From Punctularia strigosozonata HHB-11173 SS5 (lineage: Eukaryota > Basidiomycota > Agaricomycetes > Corticiales > Punctulariaceae), in assembly GCF_000264995.1 (NCBI RefSeq), contig NW_006767436.1, positions 211,482 to 275,481 on the forward strand: 64,000 nt of DNA, given 5' to 3'. The position numbers were made by a program, and so were the translations under genes. Shown piece by piece: positions 20,940-32,218 of this stretch; the first letter of the stretch is position 1, and each line of letters opens with the position of its first letter. The notes below the pieces were generated by a model. That model made no database searches and had not been told where the DNA came from. It worked only from the letters and a program-made list of their open reading frames with translations.

Positions 20940-22561
20940 ATGGCAGAAGAGCGAGCTTTGGTTCGGGCGGGTCACTCAGGTCCGCAGACGACTGAACCAC
21001 AGCGGTGAGTTAAACCTGCCATGAACCTCTGCAAAAGCGTCCTGAGTACTCATCATCGGGCCACCTTTACAGGCCGACAAAACGCATAGACAGAGTCGAA
21101 ACCGCATTCGTTCAATCCCTCGAAGACCCCTCTCATCCAAGACATTGTGCCTCGTTTTACGAAACATGTCTTCTCGATATGCTGGACGAGGTGCACACCG
21201 GCAAACTTGAAATATCGAGGTCAAAATTCCCGGGGAGGTTCCCGGACGCTTTCGACACCATGATGAGGTTCCTCTCGTACCCCCGATCCTCTGCCGAACT
21301 GCATGCCGTCGCAGAATCGCTCAAGACTTGTCATTGTGACCTTTCGCAGCCGTTCGTCAAAACACTGCACAAATCGAGCTCGCAGACGGCCTCACGACCC
21401 GGAGTCAAGGACTGCTGGCACCTCATGTGCGACTTCATCGGATCGGCAGTCGAGCACTTCATCGGGACGGACCATAGCGTTCGCTCCAAGCTGAAAAAAT
21501 CGCAACGACGTCTCACCTGGCCCGCTAGCACGGATGACGTGGCACCCTATGGCCTCGAAGCCACCATCAATGCCCTCGCCAATCTGGTAGAGCTGCGGAT
21601 ATCGTCGGTCCTGACCATACTGCGTTCCATAGTCGCCGTCTTCGGGCGGACGGCCGCGCTGCAGATCCTGCTCAAGCACGAAACACTACCTTCGTCCCTA
21701 TATGCTCTTCTTGTTTATTACGCAGACGCAGCATGGCAGCATGACCCCCGAAAGCTGCGTAACCTGGACAAGCCGTACAGTACCATCTTCGCCCTCGACC
21801 TCACCTCCCAATACTTCATGGACCTAATATCCTCCCCACCGCTTGACCTGATTACCTTCCTTCTCCGCGCCGATCAACCGAGTGACGCATTCGTCACTCA
21901 ATGGTCGCGCATCCTCGACTGGGCCACCGCCACGCGCGACAGCCTCCCGCCCGGCTTCGTCCGACGCTTCAACACGCCGCACAAGCCAAACTCATACACC
22001 TACCTCCTCGACATCCTCGACCGCGCACCCGTCATCGGGGGCGTGCTCCACCTTCGGCAGTCCACGTCCGCGATGCCCGGGCCCACGATATCCCCAGCAA
22101 TCGCCCGGGTCGCGGAGAACTCGTACATGCCAATCGTCGCGTCCCTCGACGGCGCGACGCGTCAGTACGGGCAGAACGCGCGTTGCTTTGCGCGCGGGTG
22201 CCCGTGGACGGAGGCGGTCGCGATGCGCCGCTTCTCCGTCTGCGGCGGGTGCGAGCACATGAAGTACTGCTCGCCTGAATGCCAGCGCGCGGCGTGGGCC
22301 GACGCCGTCGCGCCGCACAAGCCGATCTGTAGACTTCTCGCGCTCCTCCGCGAGCGCGGGTTGGAGTGCCTCGTCTGGGCGCACGGCGCGGGAAGGAGCC
22401 CTGCGCTTCAAGGCGTGAACATGCCGGCGGTGATGGAGACGCTCGTGAACCACCTCGCGATCCTGGAATCGCCAGAGGAGGCGCGCATGCCCGCGCGGCC
22501 TACGCGACTCGGCTTTCATGCGATACCGCCGGAGCCGGAAGAATTCCTGCGCCTCGTATGA
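20940..22561 (+). CDS. MYND zinc-finger protein, paralogue 4, divergent (517 residues)
   Basis: Two exons, 20940–21004 and 21073–22561. It keeps the family entry (VETAFVQSLEDPSHPRHC) and the MYND site (CFARGC, CGGCEHMKYCSPECQRAAW, H-K-P-I-C). It differs in three ways. The first exon is longer (21 residues and a split codon). The intron inside the zinc site is absent, so H-K-P-I-C is continuous. The C-terminus is extended by about 25 residues. Coding GC is also higher in the last third than in its neighbours. It is either an older branch of the family or one that lost the intron. Confidence 0.87.
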
Positions 22562-23107
22562 GCAAATGTTGTCTACTACCCTCTTCAGGGCAGAATGCCG
22601 GTCGTATCTTTCGAGGCATAACCTGTATTCACCACATGGTCAGATGCCATGTCGTATCCGTGTTTCTTGTTGTGTGATGAATCCGTGTACTGTATTGCTA
22701 CCGCTACCGATCTCTTTCCGGCTGTATCCGTTCCCTCATATGTATGCCTACGACGATTATCAGTCCCGAATAGATCTGCCTACACTCGTCCGCGTTAGTA
22801 GGTGAACGTCACGGACAAGATTGACTTGGAGTGATCAGGACTCAGACGAGCAAAGCGATTAAAGAGAAGCACATTGAGTGGACGGCGACCCATTGGTTCT
22901 TCCTCAGACATTCGTCACTGGTGATTGAGGATAATGGCATATATAGATCATAGGGTACATGGCATATTAGCATAGTTACGAGACAGACCGATGGTACGGG
23001 TATGAAAATTAGTTACCCTGACCAACATTAGCGCGTGGTGGAGCATGGGAGATGGAATGTGCGAAGAGAATTGTCCATGAACATACTTCGTCGTCACCCC
23101 GCGAACA
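22562..23107. other. gene-free stretch
   Basis: Lies between the 3' ends of MYND 4 and the pseudokinase gene, which converge. No coding, RNA or repeat signal is recognised. Confidence 0.5.
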
Positions 23108-25767
23108 TTATTTGGCTTTGCGTAGCCGGTAGGCTGACGATGCGCCCTGCTGAGCGTCCAGGGCCACCATAATGCCATTCGCAGTCGCACACAGATTGTC
23201 AACTGCGTTCTGCATATTGACCATCATGTTCAAGACGTTCGGCATCTCCGCCCGCAGGTGCTTGAGTTCGGCTGCCTTGGCCTTGAGCGACGTCCGCTTG
23301 GCCGACGCTCGCAGGAGCACTTGACGATCTGTCACCGATTCGGAGCGCTTAGCTTTGGGATTGCGGCGAACGTGCGCGGATTTGCGAGACGGGCGACGAG
23401 GAATCGAGGCACGGCCGGCGTCGCTGCCCTCTTCGTCTTTTCCTGGGAGGTAAAGGTCCATCTCATCGCTGTCGTCTGCAATCACGGTGTTCGAATCGTC
23501 GTCGTCCTCATCGGATTCAAGGACCAGATCATCCGAGACGGGCGACGGAGCAACATCCATGGGGACACCAGACAAAGGCACAGCGTAGATGGTAGCAATC
23601 GGAGAGCTACCATCATCCCATTCAGCGCTGCCGTCCGTGAGGATCCACGAGTCCGGAGGGACGTGCGGACGCCATTCGACCCCTAGGTGTGGCCCGTAGT
23701 CTTCAGAGTCGGACGATGCGTTGGATTTGGTGTCTGATAGCAAATCCTGGTTCGAATAGCAGCTATTCAAGATACCGGCTCTGAAAGGACGCGAGGGCTG
23801 TTGCCACCCAAATTCGATGTAGGTCTTGACCAGAGGATCGTCGTGAAGGTAGTGCTTCGAAAAAGGAGCTGGAACTCGTCGTCCGTCCAACCAGTCATGG
23901 CATCTGGCATCTCGCAAGCTCGTTCGTTTGTCCATGGCAGCCTTCGTCAGACCGTCGAGGAGGTCGCACGCTGCAGATCAGAGTGCTTTCAGCTGCTGTT
24001 CGAATACGTTAATTGGCGGCGCACCTTCCAAGGTCATTACGCTCTTCCGCTTCTTAGTGATGTTGGACTTCCTCATGAGCATCTGCTCTTCGAAGGTCAT
24101 GTTTTCCTCCTCTTCAGAATCCGCTCCCTCGGAGTCCGTCTCTTCACAATCCGACTCGGATCCCGAGTCATCCTCGATGTCGAACAATGGTTTGCCCCAG
24201 ATTCTGCACAATCGATTAGAAAAAGGGCTATTGACTGTATAGTAATCACTCACATGAAGAACATCAAAGCCCCCACGCTGAAAGTATCGCCAAGTTGCGT
24301 ATATTTACGCTCTATCATCTCTGGTGGGGCCCATTTGGCACTCATGACCATTGATCGACGTGCACTGTTGACTTCTCCACCAGACTGTTCCGCGAGGCTG
24401 AATCCGTTGATCTTGATCGTGGGAATGCCGCACTGGCTCACATCGTACACGAGGATATTCTACGATGAAGCTTCGTGTTAAAAGGAAGGAAGATAGTTGA
24501 TACGACCAGATGGGACGGACCTGTGGCACTAGATTTCCATGGACGATACCCTGATCATGAAGATACTACGATCACTGTCAGCCTAGAATCATATAGAGGG
24601 CAGTGTTGTTATACCATCACTCCATCCATGACCTGAGCTACGACGTGACGGGCTTGCGTTTCGCCTACAAATGGGTACCATATTAGGGCCTCGGCATATG
24701 ATCATACTACCGGTTGTGGCTCACCAAGGCGTTGGAAGTCGTAAAGGTTGCCATACGCTGCAAGAGGCGTGACCGTACCTGTGGCAAACCAAGGTCAACG
24801 CAGAGTTCAGCAATCCTCACGAATTACCCACAAATTTCTCGCATGGGCTCTTTGCCATGCACGGGCTCCATGAACAAATCATACAGAGGCGTGACGTTCT
24901 TGTGATTCAACCCTTCGAGCATCCTGATATGGGATGCGACGCGGCTCAATTTCGCCTTCGGTACGGTGGTGGTTTTGGCAACCACAGCATGACCAGTCTT
25001 GAGGTGAACTGCATGGGATACAGCTGCCTGGACAATTTCTGAAGATGGCGTCGGTGATCAGGGACGGAGCTCTGGGCATGCACACTCACTCAGCTGTTGT
25101 TTCACAAGGAAAGGTTTCTCGCTGATCTCATACTGATCCGTGCGGTAAGGGGTGCTTGAGAGATCCGTCAAGACCCTGAATATATAGTCTAGAAACTTAT
25201 CAGCAATGGAGAGTGTGCCACGTACGAACGGTTACGTACTCATGTCATCGATACGAACAGTAGCATTTGACGAGAGTGCGTAGGTTTGTCCGAATCTCAA
25301 TAACACTCCGTCCACCTATCGGATGGTGAGCGGTGCTGACCGTGACGAGTGAAATGCAAAGGATAAGCGTACATGAATCGGGACAGTGGAGGTCTTGTAT
25401 CGCATCCGGATTTGAGCCACCGGTGCTTGTTCAGGGTCACCGTCGACGCGCGAGACTATAGCTACGAGTGCCGGATCATTGTCGCTGGCGGATGCAGCCG
25501 GTGAGTCTTAACATAGTCGATGAGTACTGGAGCACGCGGCATATAAGAACACAACTGACCTTCAATCTTGACCTCGGCCTGAAGTTGACCAGGAGCAACG
25601 TAGCGGATGCCCCACACATTGGAGGAGTTACCGAAGAGGACGTGTGGACTAGACTTGGACGGAGCCTGCAAAAAAGCCCAGTTGCGTTTGCGCAATTCAT
25701 ATCTTTGCGACGCGAGTCGAGCGAACACAACGGGATCGGACAGGGAGGGATGAGAGCGGGGTGCCAT
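23108..25767 (-). CDS. predicted pseudokinase with long acidic and basic C-terminal tail
   Basis: About ten small exons read from the ATG at 25767. The kinase fold is clear: GHAVVAK with the ATP-anchoring lysine, a helix and MLEGLNHKNVTPLYD, then GIVHGN-L-V-P-Q | N-I-L-V where the catalytic loop should be. KINGFSLAEQ stands in place of DFG, AKWAPPE at the APE position, GDTFSVGALMFF, and RTSLRDARCHDWL at the end of the C-lobe. Both essential aspartates (HRD and DFG) are asparagine, so phosphotransfer is unlikely. An acidic insert rich in Asp/Glu/Ser (near 24190–24120) sits late in the fold. The tail (last exon, 23108 to about 23970) is acidic, then basic, then helical. Family beyond the kinase fold is not recognised. 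Confidence 0.78.
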
Positions 25768-25829
25768 GGGAGCGGTTATGTCGACGTCTTGACGGTCCCA
25801 ACGAGTCCAAAGCGCCCGCTTTTATGCAT

Positions 25830-26186
25830 TTACAACGTTGCTTTGTCCAAGGCCACGGTAGCATCGTTGGCCTTGTCAAACAATAGCGATCCTAGAAGTT
25901 GCATCGCCATCCAGTACTCGCTGTCGTGACATTGGCCACCGAGACAAGGCCACAAGGATTGGTGGTGCAATTGTAAGCGACAAGGCCACGACGGCGTTGC
26001 TCTTATGCGTGTTAGTGAAGGTAGGATGCCTAGCGCGTCAGATGGTACTGTATTACCCAGCTGAACATCGCCACTCTGATCTAAAGATAACAAATGGGGA
26101 GGATGCGGACGTTGAGAGCGGGATCGCTGCTCCGTCGCTATGGCCGCAACCAAGCGAGCGTGTTCCCACGGTTTCGGACTTGGCAT
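25830..26186 (-). CDS. doubtful 118-residue frame between two genes
   Basis: An ATG-initiated frame (MPSPKPWEHARLV) without a known domain. It starts 3 bp after the stop of the upstream gene and ends 63 bp before the pseudokinase start. It could be a 3' exon of the upstream gene, part of its 3' UTR, or a small gene. Nothing in the sequence decides. Confidence 0.2.
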   Translation of the reverse strand: MPSPKPWEHARLVAAIATEQRSRSQRPHPPHLLSLDQSGDVQLGNTVPSDALGILPSLTRIRATPSWPCRLQLHHQSLWPCLGGQCHDSEYWMAMQLLGSLLFDKANDATVALDKATL

Positions 26187-26188
26187 TG

Positions 26189-27992
26189 TTATGTATCTAC
26201 AATGCGCCAATACGAGACGTTGCATGAATTTGGTACGGGATGCCCAGACCATCCATTGGCAATCTTGGGATCAGCGCCGCTATCGCTGGGCCTCTCCTCC
26301 AGCTCTTCGAGGGGTATCCATTGCCAATGGTCGAGAACGAGATGTCGCCACTGCTTCCGTGCTTCATCCCATTCCACCAATTCATCGCGTCCGGGGTTCG
26401 CAAAGACAGGATTACCATCTTCCACCGTCCTACTGAAGGCGTTCCATGAAATGATCCACAGAGGAAACGTACGCATCGCCCTCGCCACACACATCAAGCA
26501 CCGTCCTCGTTCGATATGCCAGTGTTCCAACATGTCAGAAACCGCACTGGGGATGTGCCTAAACTGGAGCATGAATTGTGCCGAGAACATTCTAGGAGGT
26601 CGAGGACAAAGAGGCACCGGGAAGACGTGCGCATCATCTTCCACTTCGCTGTTGACGTTCGTCCACAACTGAGTAGCGAGCATCTTCTCCTTAAGCAAAA
26701 GAGACCGTCGCGCTCTGCGCGGACGCGGGCAAGCAGTCCAATCCTCGAAGGCATACCCCTGCGCATCCACACCAATCCGGGGTCTAGGACGTGAGAAGGT
26801 CGTCTGGCCGACGCTCTGCTGCTGTGAGGCAGTTGGTTGACACGTGCAGAGTATGGGAGGGGCGTTGAGCTTGGCGCGGTATAGAGCTGCGAGCTCTTCC
26901 TTTGAGTAGTCTTCGGGTGCTTTCTGTACGTGGCTAGGTGGCAACGACGTCGCGGCATGGGTCTCAGCCTGAGGCCGGAGTGCCGAACCCTTTCTTGTCG
27001 ATTCCTGTCCCTGCTGGAGGGGTGACGGTGCACGTTTCCCCTCATTGATAGCACTACGACTTAACATGATGAGGCGGTGACGAGGAAAACACGACATACA
27101 AACTCACACCGCGGCCTCGCGACTCTCTTTACGCCTGGTAGAGCCCTCCGGTGGACAATCGCCCGCCCGTCGAACTCCTTCCTTCAGAAGGTCGGCGAAC
27201 CTGACCTGCACCCGATGTATGCCTTGCATCACCTCTTGAACAAGCGCAAGTACGTCTTGCTTATGTTCGTGCATTATTTGCAGCTGGTCTAAGGCGCGTT
27301 GGCAGCGGTTCGTCCGCTTTGTACGTGGTTCGTCATTAACGCGACGACGATTGACGCGAGGTTGATCGGACTCGGGGAAGGGTCGGGGTCGTTTGTTTGA
27401 CCCCGTTTTGCTAGACTTGGGTAAAGTGGAGGGGCCTTGCCTCCCCGTCGGAGAGAACGAGGGTTCTGAGACGAGCATGGAGCCTGAGGGCTCACGCGCT
27501 CGAACGGGTAATCGAGGGATTGATGTACGGGATCCACGACGAGTTCGGAGTTCGCGGTGGTAGTCCATATAGTCTCTGAAGAGTTCCGTTGTATAACAAG
27601 CTACAAAACGATTAACAGAGACACGTACGAAGCGAATGACCGTGGTGTAGTTGATAAACGGGATTGTCGTCCGTTTTCGGCAGTCCTCTTGGATGTATAG
27701 TTTATCGTGGATCGCGATATATTGCGTTGTTCCGAGGTCTCCACAGTCTATGCAGAGAGCTGTCGGGGAGCGTCGCAAGGGTGTGGTCGTCGGGATGCAG
27801 GATAACCTGCTACTTCGCTATGAACGCCAGCGCCGTCATGTTGTTGTCTCGGACTTGACGGCGCGGCAACCAGGCTTGTTCCCTTCGCCACAATACACCT
27901 ACCTCCGGCGAGAACAATGCCACTCGCATTCCTGGCCGCAGCCACACTATGTTTACCGACGTAACGAAGGCCTCGAGTCTATAAGACGGCAC
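26189..27992 (-). CDS. uncharacterised multi-exon gene divergent from MYND 5
   Basis: I do not recognise the family. The start at 27992 (MPSYRLEAF) leads to V-W-L-R-P-G-M-R-V-A-L-F-S-P; the next junction is uncertain. A second block has LCIDCGDLGTTQYIAIHDKLY and a basic linker. A helical stretch (RALDQLQIMHEHKQDVLALV) follows. A GT–AG intron near 27104–27057 joins in phase to the last block, which holds two CxC or CxxC pairs and many tryptophans (HWHIERGRCLMCVARAM, WIISWNAF, DHWQWIPLEE). The gene shares a 62 bp start-to-start gap with MYND 5 on the other strand, so they have a common promoter region. A decayed copy of its 5' end lies near 29770–30095. The 3' end is uncertain. Confidence 0.5.
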
Positions 27993-28054
27993 GGAAATGT
28001 CTTTGTCTTCCTGTCGCTATCACCCTCGAGCTCGGTCTCAGTTCCTGCCTTCAA

Positions 28055-29585
28055 ATGACCTCGGATCCGAATATGTAAGCCCCAGACAGGATTCATCTGC
28101 CGCCATACTGCTTTACTACCTACTATCAGTGCTAATAGCTGTGGTTCGCAGTACATCGACAATCATAGGCGAGATAGACAGCGCTCTCGTGCGCTCGCTT
28201 CAGGATCCTTCTCAACCACGCCATTGTGAACGATTCTATGCTGCATCTTTTGACACCATACGCCATTGGGACTCGCGGGGGTCGAGGAAGCAGTGGTCAG
28301 GCCGCCACCGTGCTCTCCTTGACACTGTGATGAAATTTATCTGTGCGCCGGGTGCCAACTTCTGCTTTCGCATTAAGCAGATTAAACAATGTCGATGCGA
28401 CCTGTCGCTTCCGCTCGAAGATAGGATGCACCGCGCGAGCGTCGATGCCTCCACGGAATTATGGGACCTTATGACTACGATGGTATCGTCCGCCACCAAG
28501 CTCTACGTCTCTACTCCTCCATCGCTTCGTTTGAAGTTACAGTCCAAAAGCCGCCCGCCTTGGCCCTCATCAACATCGGATCTCGTACCCTATGGGCTTC
28601 AGGCTTCCTTGGATTCTATGATCGATTTGGTTCGTCATGGTATCCCGTCGGCCTTTCATATCCTCTATGCCATTGGAGTGGCCTTCGGCAGATCCACAGT
28701 GATGAAGATCTTGGTCGACCACCCCGATTTGCCTACAGCGCTCTACTACTACCTATCTATTTGGGAGTACTTCACCGCCCAGATACCCTTGGACGATTAC
28801 TCGGCCGTACAAACTCGCATCACTGCCGCAGCGACCGGCGCAGTGAAGACCATGGAATTCATCGCGGATCTCTGCGGATCTCCTGCAGACGCACTGAGAA
28901 GATTCATGGCTCGCGCGGGAGCTCCCCGAGATCAGTTCGTCGTTCTGTGGTCAAGTCTTCTAACCCTTTGGCGGCGCGCTCAGGCGATCATACCCAAGGA
29001 CCTCCTGCTCCAGAACCGTCCCGCAGAGGTGCTTCTAAACAGCATGCTATACAGTGTCATCTGCACCTACGCGGGCGCCGGTGCCGTGTTACACGCGGTG
29101 CTCAAGCTCCCGCGGGACGAGATATATTATGATCCGAGGATCCTACAACTATCAGAAGCCTTGCCCACATGGAATCCGCTGTACAACCGTTTAGAAGTGA
29201 CCGCGCGCCAAGCTGCGGATAACCCGAGATGTTTTGGGCCAGGTTGCGTAGAGACGGAGGCGACAGCCGGGCGCAAGTTTCATGTGTGTGGGGGATGCGG
29301 GCATATGAAGTACTGTTCGAAGGAGTGTCAAAGGCGTGCGTGGAAAGATCAGCGAGCTTCTCACAAGTAGGTCCACATGAATGGTCGTATCTCTCAGAGT
29401 CCTTTACATTAATCCTGTTTAATAGGCCCATATGTATGCTCATCCGACACGTGGAGGCTAGAGGTGTTCGCGCTCCGGTATGGTCGAGTGATAACATTAT
29501 GCCGGTTAGCTTTGGAGGCGCTGCACCCGAGCTATACCCCGTGTTGATGACTTTAGCGGACCACATCGACAAACTCAATACATGA
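28055..29585 (+). CDS. MYND zinc-finger protein, paralogue 5 (464 residues)
   Basis: Exons 28055–28074, 28152–29366 and 29426–29585. The 20 nt first exon (MTSDPNI) and phase match the cluster. The body carries I-D-S-A-L-V-R-S-L-Q-D-P and the MYND site (CFGPGC, CGGCGHMKYCSKECQRRAW, H-K | P-I-C), and the end is LADHIDKLNT. It is closest to paralogue 6: similarity covers the coding part, the 5' UTR and about 80 bp of 3' UTR, so both arose by a recent segmental duplication. The second intron is 59 bp and opens with GTAG, so retention would end the protein at once. Confidence 0.88.
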
Positions 29586-29769
29586 ACTTGAAGAGCAGAG
29601 GAACCGACTGTCGTAGAAAATCGGCACGCTGGCTGGCTACCGCTCAGACAAGTAATGTTTGTGTCAAGGTACTGTGCGCAAGTAGATCTACGAACATATG
29701 TGGCTGAATATATATCATGATATAAAATCATCACATTCATCGCAACCCGCGTGCTTCAGCTCAGCCACC

Positions 29770-30095
29770 TTAGACTTGAGCGATGCCGAAGCTAAGTTCA
29801 GTTGATAACGACTGTCTTTCCTTTTTGGCAGCTCTCTTGGATACGCAATTGCGTTGTTGACAGGCTTGCGGGGTATGTTTCCGAGAGGTCAAACTGTGCT
29901 GAGGAAGCATCGCAAGGTTGAGGTTCAGGGGGAGGCACTTCAGAATCACAAAACGACCCCGCTCGGCGCTATTGAACGCCGCCACGTGGGTGTCTCGGAC
30001 TTCGCCGGGCGAGGTCGGAACTCAGGGCTGTGAGAAAAAGGCAGCTTTCATTCCCGGACACTACATCCATCTAACCTGATCGAAGGCTTCAAGTG
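29770..30095 (-). pseudogene. decayed 5' end of the uncharacterised gene (copy)
   Basis: Read on the minus strand, the segment resembles the 5' part of the gene that starts at 27992. Matches are a P-G-M-x-x-A-F-F-S piece and a V-R-D-x-x-x-A-A piece in the same order, plus the AAGTCCGAGACA core. It sits in the same place and orientation relative to MYND 6 as the intact gene does to MYND 5. The rest of the gene is absent. This shows that the duplicated unit included both members of the divergent pair and that one partner then decayed. Confidence 0.55.
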
Positions 30096-30160
30096 AGAGA
30101 ACGGCAAGCAATTGTTTTCCTTTCCCTACTATCGGGCTCGACCGTTCTTCCCGTTCTTAT

Positions 30161-31671
30161 ATGGCCTCGAATCCAAATATGTAAGCCTGGATCGGCTTGC
30201 CAGCTATGCTGTTCTGATGCTGACAGCTTTTAACGTACAGTACACCGCCGACCATAGACGAAGTAGACAGCGTTCTCGTGCGCTCGCTTCATGATCCTTC
30301 TCAACCACGGCATTGTCACCGATTCTATGCTGCGTGTTTTGACGCCATTCGCCATTATGACCTGAAGTCGAAGAAGCAATGGTCTCGCCGTCATCGTGCG
30401 CTCCTTGATACCCTGATGAAATTTCTATGTGTCCCGGGTGCCGACTTCCGCTCGAGAATTGAGGAAACAAAACGATGTCGGTGCGATCTCTCACTTCCGC
30501 TCGAGAATCGGATGCACCGCGTGAGCGTCGATGTCTCAACGGAATTGTGGGATTTTATCGCTACGATGGTGGCATCTGCCATGAAGATCTACATTTCGAC
30601 TCCCCCATCGCTTCGCTCTCAATTCCATTCTGACAGTCATCCGCCTTGGCCGTCGGCGACGTCGGATTTCGTACCTTATGGGCTCCAGGCTACTCTAGAC
30701 TCTTTGGTCGAGTTGGTCCATAACTGTGTCCCGTCGTCCTTTCATATACTGCACAACATCGGAGTCGTCTTCGGTAGATGTACAGTGATGAAGATGTTGG
30801 TGAACCACCCCCGTTTGCCCACAGCACTCTACAACTACCTTTCCATCTGGGAAGACTTCACCGCTCAGATACCATTGGACAATTACCCGGCTGTCCACAG
30901 CACCATCAACACCGCAGCGACCGCCGTGCTCAAGACCTTGGAGCTCGTCGCGGATATCTTCGGCTCGCCCGCAGATGCACTGCGAAGATTCGCGGAACGC
31001 GCAGGAGCCCCCCTAGATAAGTTCGTCGTCCAATGGTCCCGACTGCTGATCCTTTGGCTACGGATCCAGGCGGCCGTACCCAAGGACCTCTTGCGTCGGG
31101 GGTCTCCTACAGACATGATGGTGTACGAAATGTTGGACAGCGTCATCTACTCTTACGCGTCCACGGGCGCCGTCCTACACGCGGCGCTAAATCTCCCGCA
31201 GGACGACAAGAAATATCACCCGAGGATCCTACGACTTTCGAGCGCTTCACCGGCGTGGGTGCCGCTCCTCAGCCGTTTGGAGGTGACCGCCCGCCAAGCT
31301 GCGGATAACCCGAGATGTTTCGGGCCCGCGTGTTCAGAGACCGAGGCGACAGCCGGGCGTAAACTTCACGTATGCGGCGGGTGCGGACATATGACGTACT
31401 GTTCGAAGGAGTGTCAAAGACGGGCATGGAAAGACCAGCGAGCGCCGCACAAGTGAGCCCATATATGCAGTTGTGTCCCTCAGAGCCCTGATCACTATCC
31501 CATACGACCAGGCCCATATGTAAGCTCATTCAAGACCTGGAAGCTAGTGGTGTTCGTGCTCCAGTATGGAAGGGCGACAACATCATGGCAGCTAGCCTTG
31601 CAGGCGCTGCTCCCGAGCTGTACCGGGCGTTGATGACTCTAGCCGATCACATCGACCAACTCACTGCATGA
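30161..31671 (+). CDS. MYND zinc-finger protein, paralogue 6 (463 residues)
   Basis: Exons 30161–30180, 30241–31452 and 31512–31671. The first exon encodes MASNPNI; the body has E-V-D-S-V-L-V-R-S-L-H-D-P, and the MYND site is CFGPACSETEATAGRKL, CGGCGHMTYCSKECQRRAW and H-K | P-I-C. The end is LADHIDQLTA. It is a sister of paralogue 5, including untranslated flanks. The second intron is 59 bp and opens with GTGAG, so unspliced RNA stops right after the last His ligand. Confidence 0.88.
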
Positions 31672-32218
31672 AGAGCAAAGGAACTGACCGTCGTCGAAAG
31701 CGACGGCATGCTGGCTTGCAACCGCTCAAACAAGCGATGTTCGTGCTGGGACGTGTTGCGTATGGATATATGCGAATGAATATATGCATATAAATCCTTA
31801 TAGCACCCATATGTTTCGAACTCGTCGCTCATCGACGCGCTGTCTTTTGCGTTGAAACCGTCAAGGAAAACATTATACACTTCGCCTTTGGTCGGATGGA
31901 TACATTGTTAGATAAAGCATCGTCGGGCAAGCCCACTATTGATACAACACTGCACTGTTTCCTGGTCTGGTAAGCACTGTTCGTTATAACCGAGCACACT
32001 GAAGCGGACGCTGGAGCCGTCACCGCCCCGCTTTTCCCATTTTTTTTTTTCGCGAGGGGAATGGCAATCAACACCTTTGGCACCTTTCCCGTCGCCTTCA
32101 CGGAGGGCCCGATCGTGTGGCAGACCTTCTCCTGCGCATCCAGACGAACCGGAATATGATCCCACGTGCGACCGGCCACCGTTGTTTCGCGCCTTTTGTG
32201 ACCTTGGTGTAGTTCGGT
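31672..32218. other. gene-free stretch
   Basis: Lies between the convergent 3' ends of MYND 6 and the WD40 gene. An A/T run (32038–32050) is the only simple-sequence feature. No gene is supported. Confidence 0.5.
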
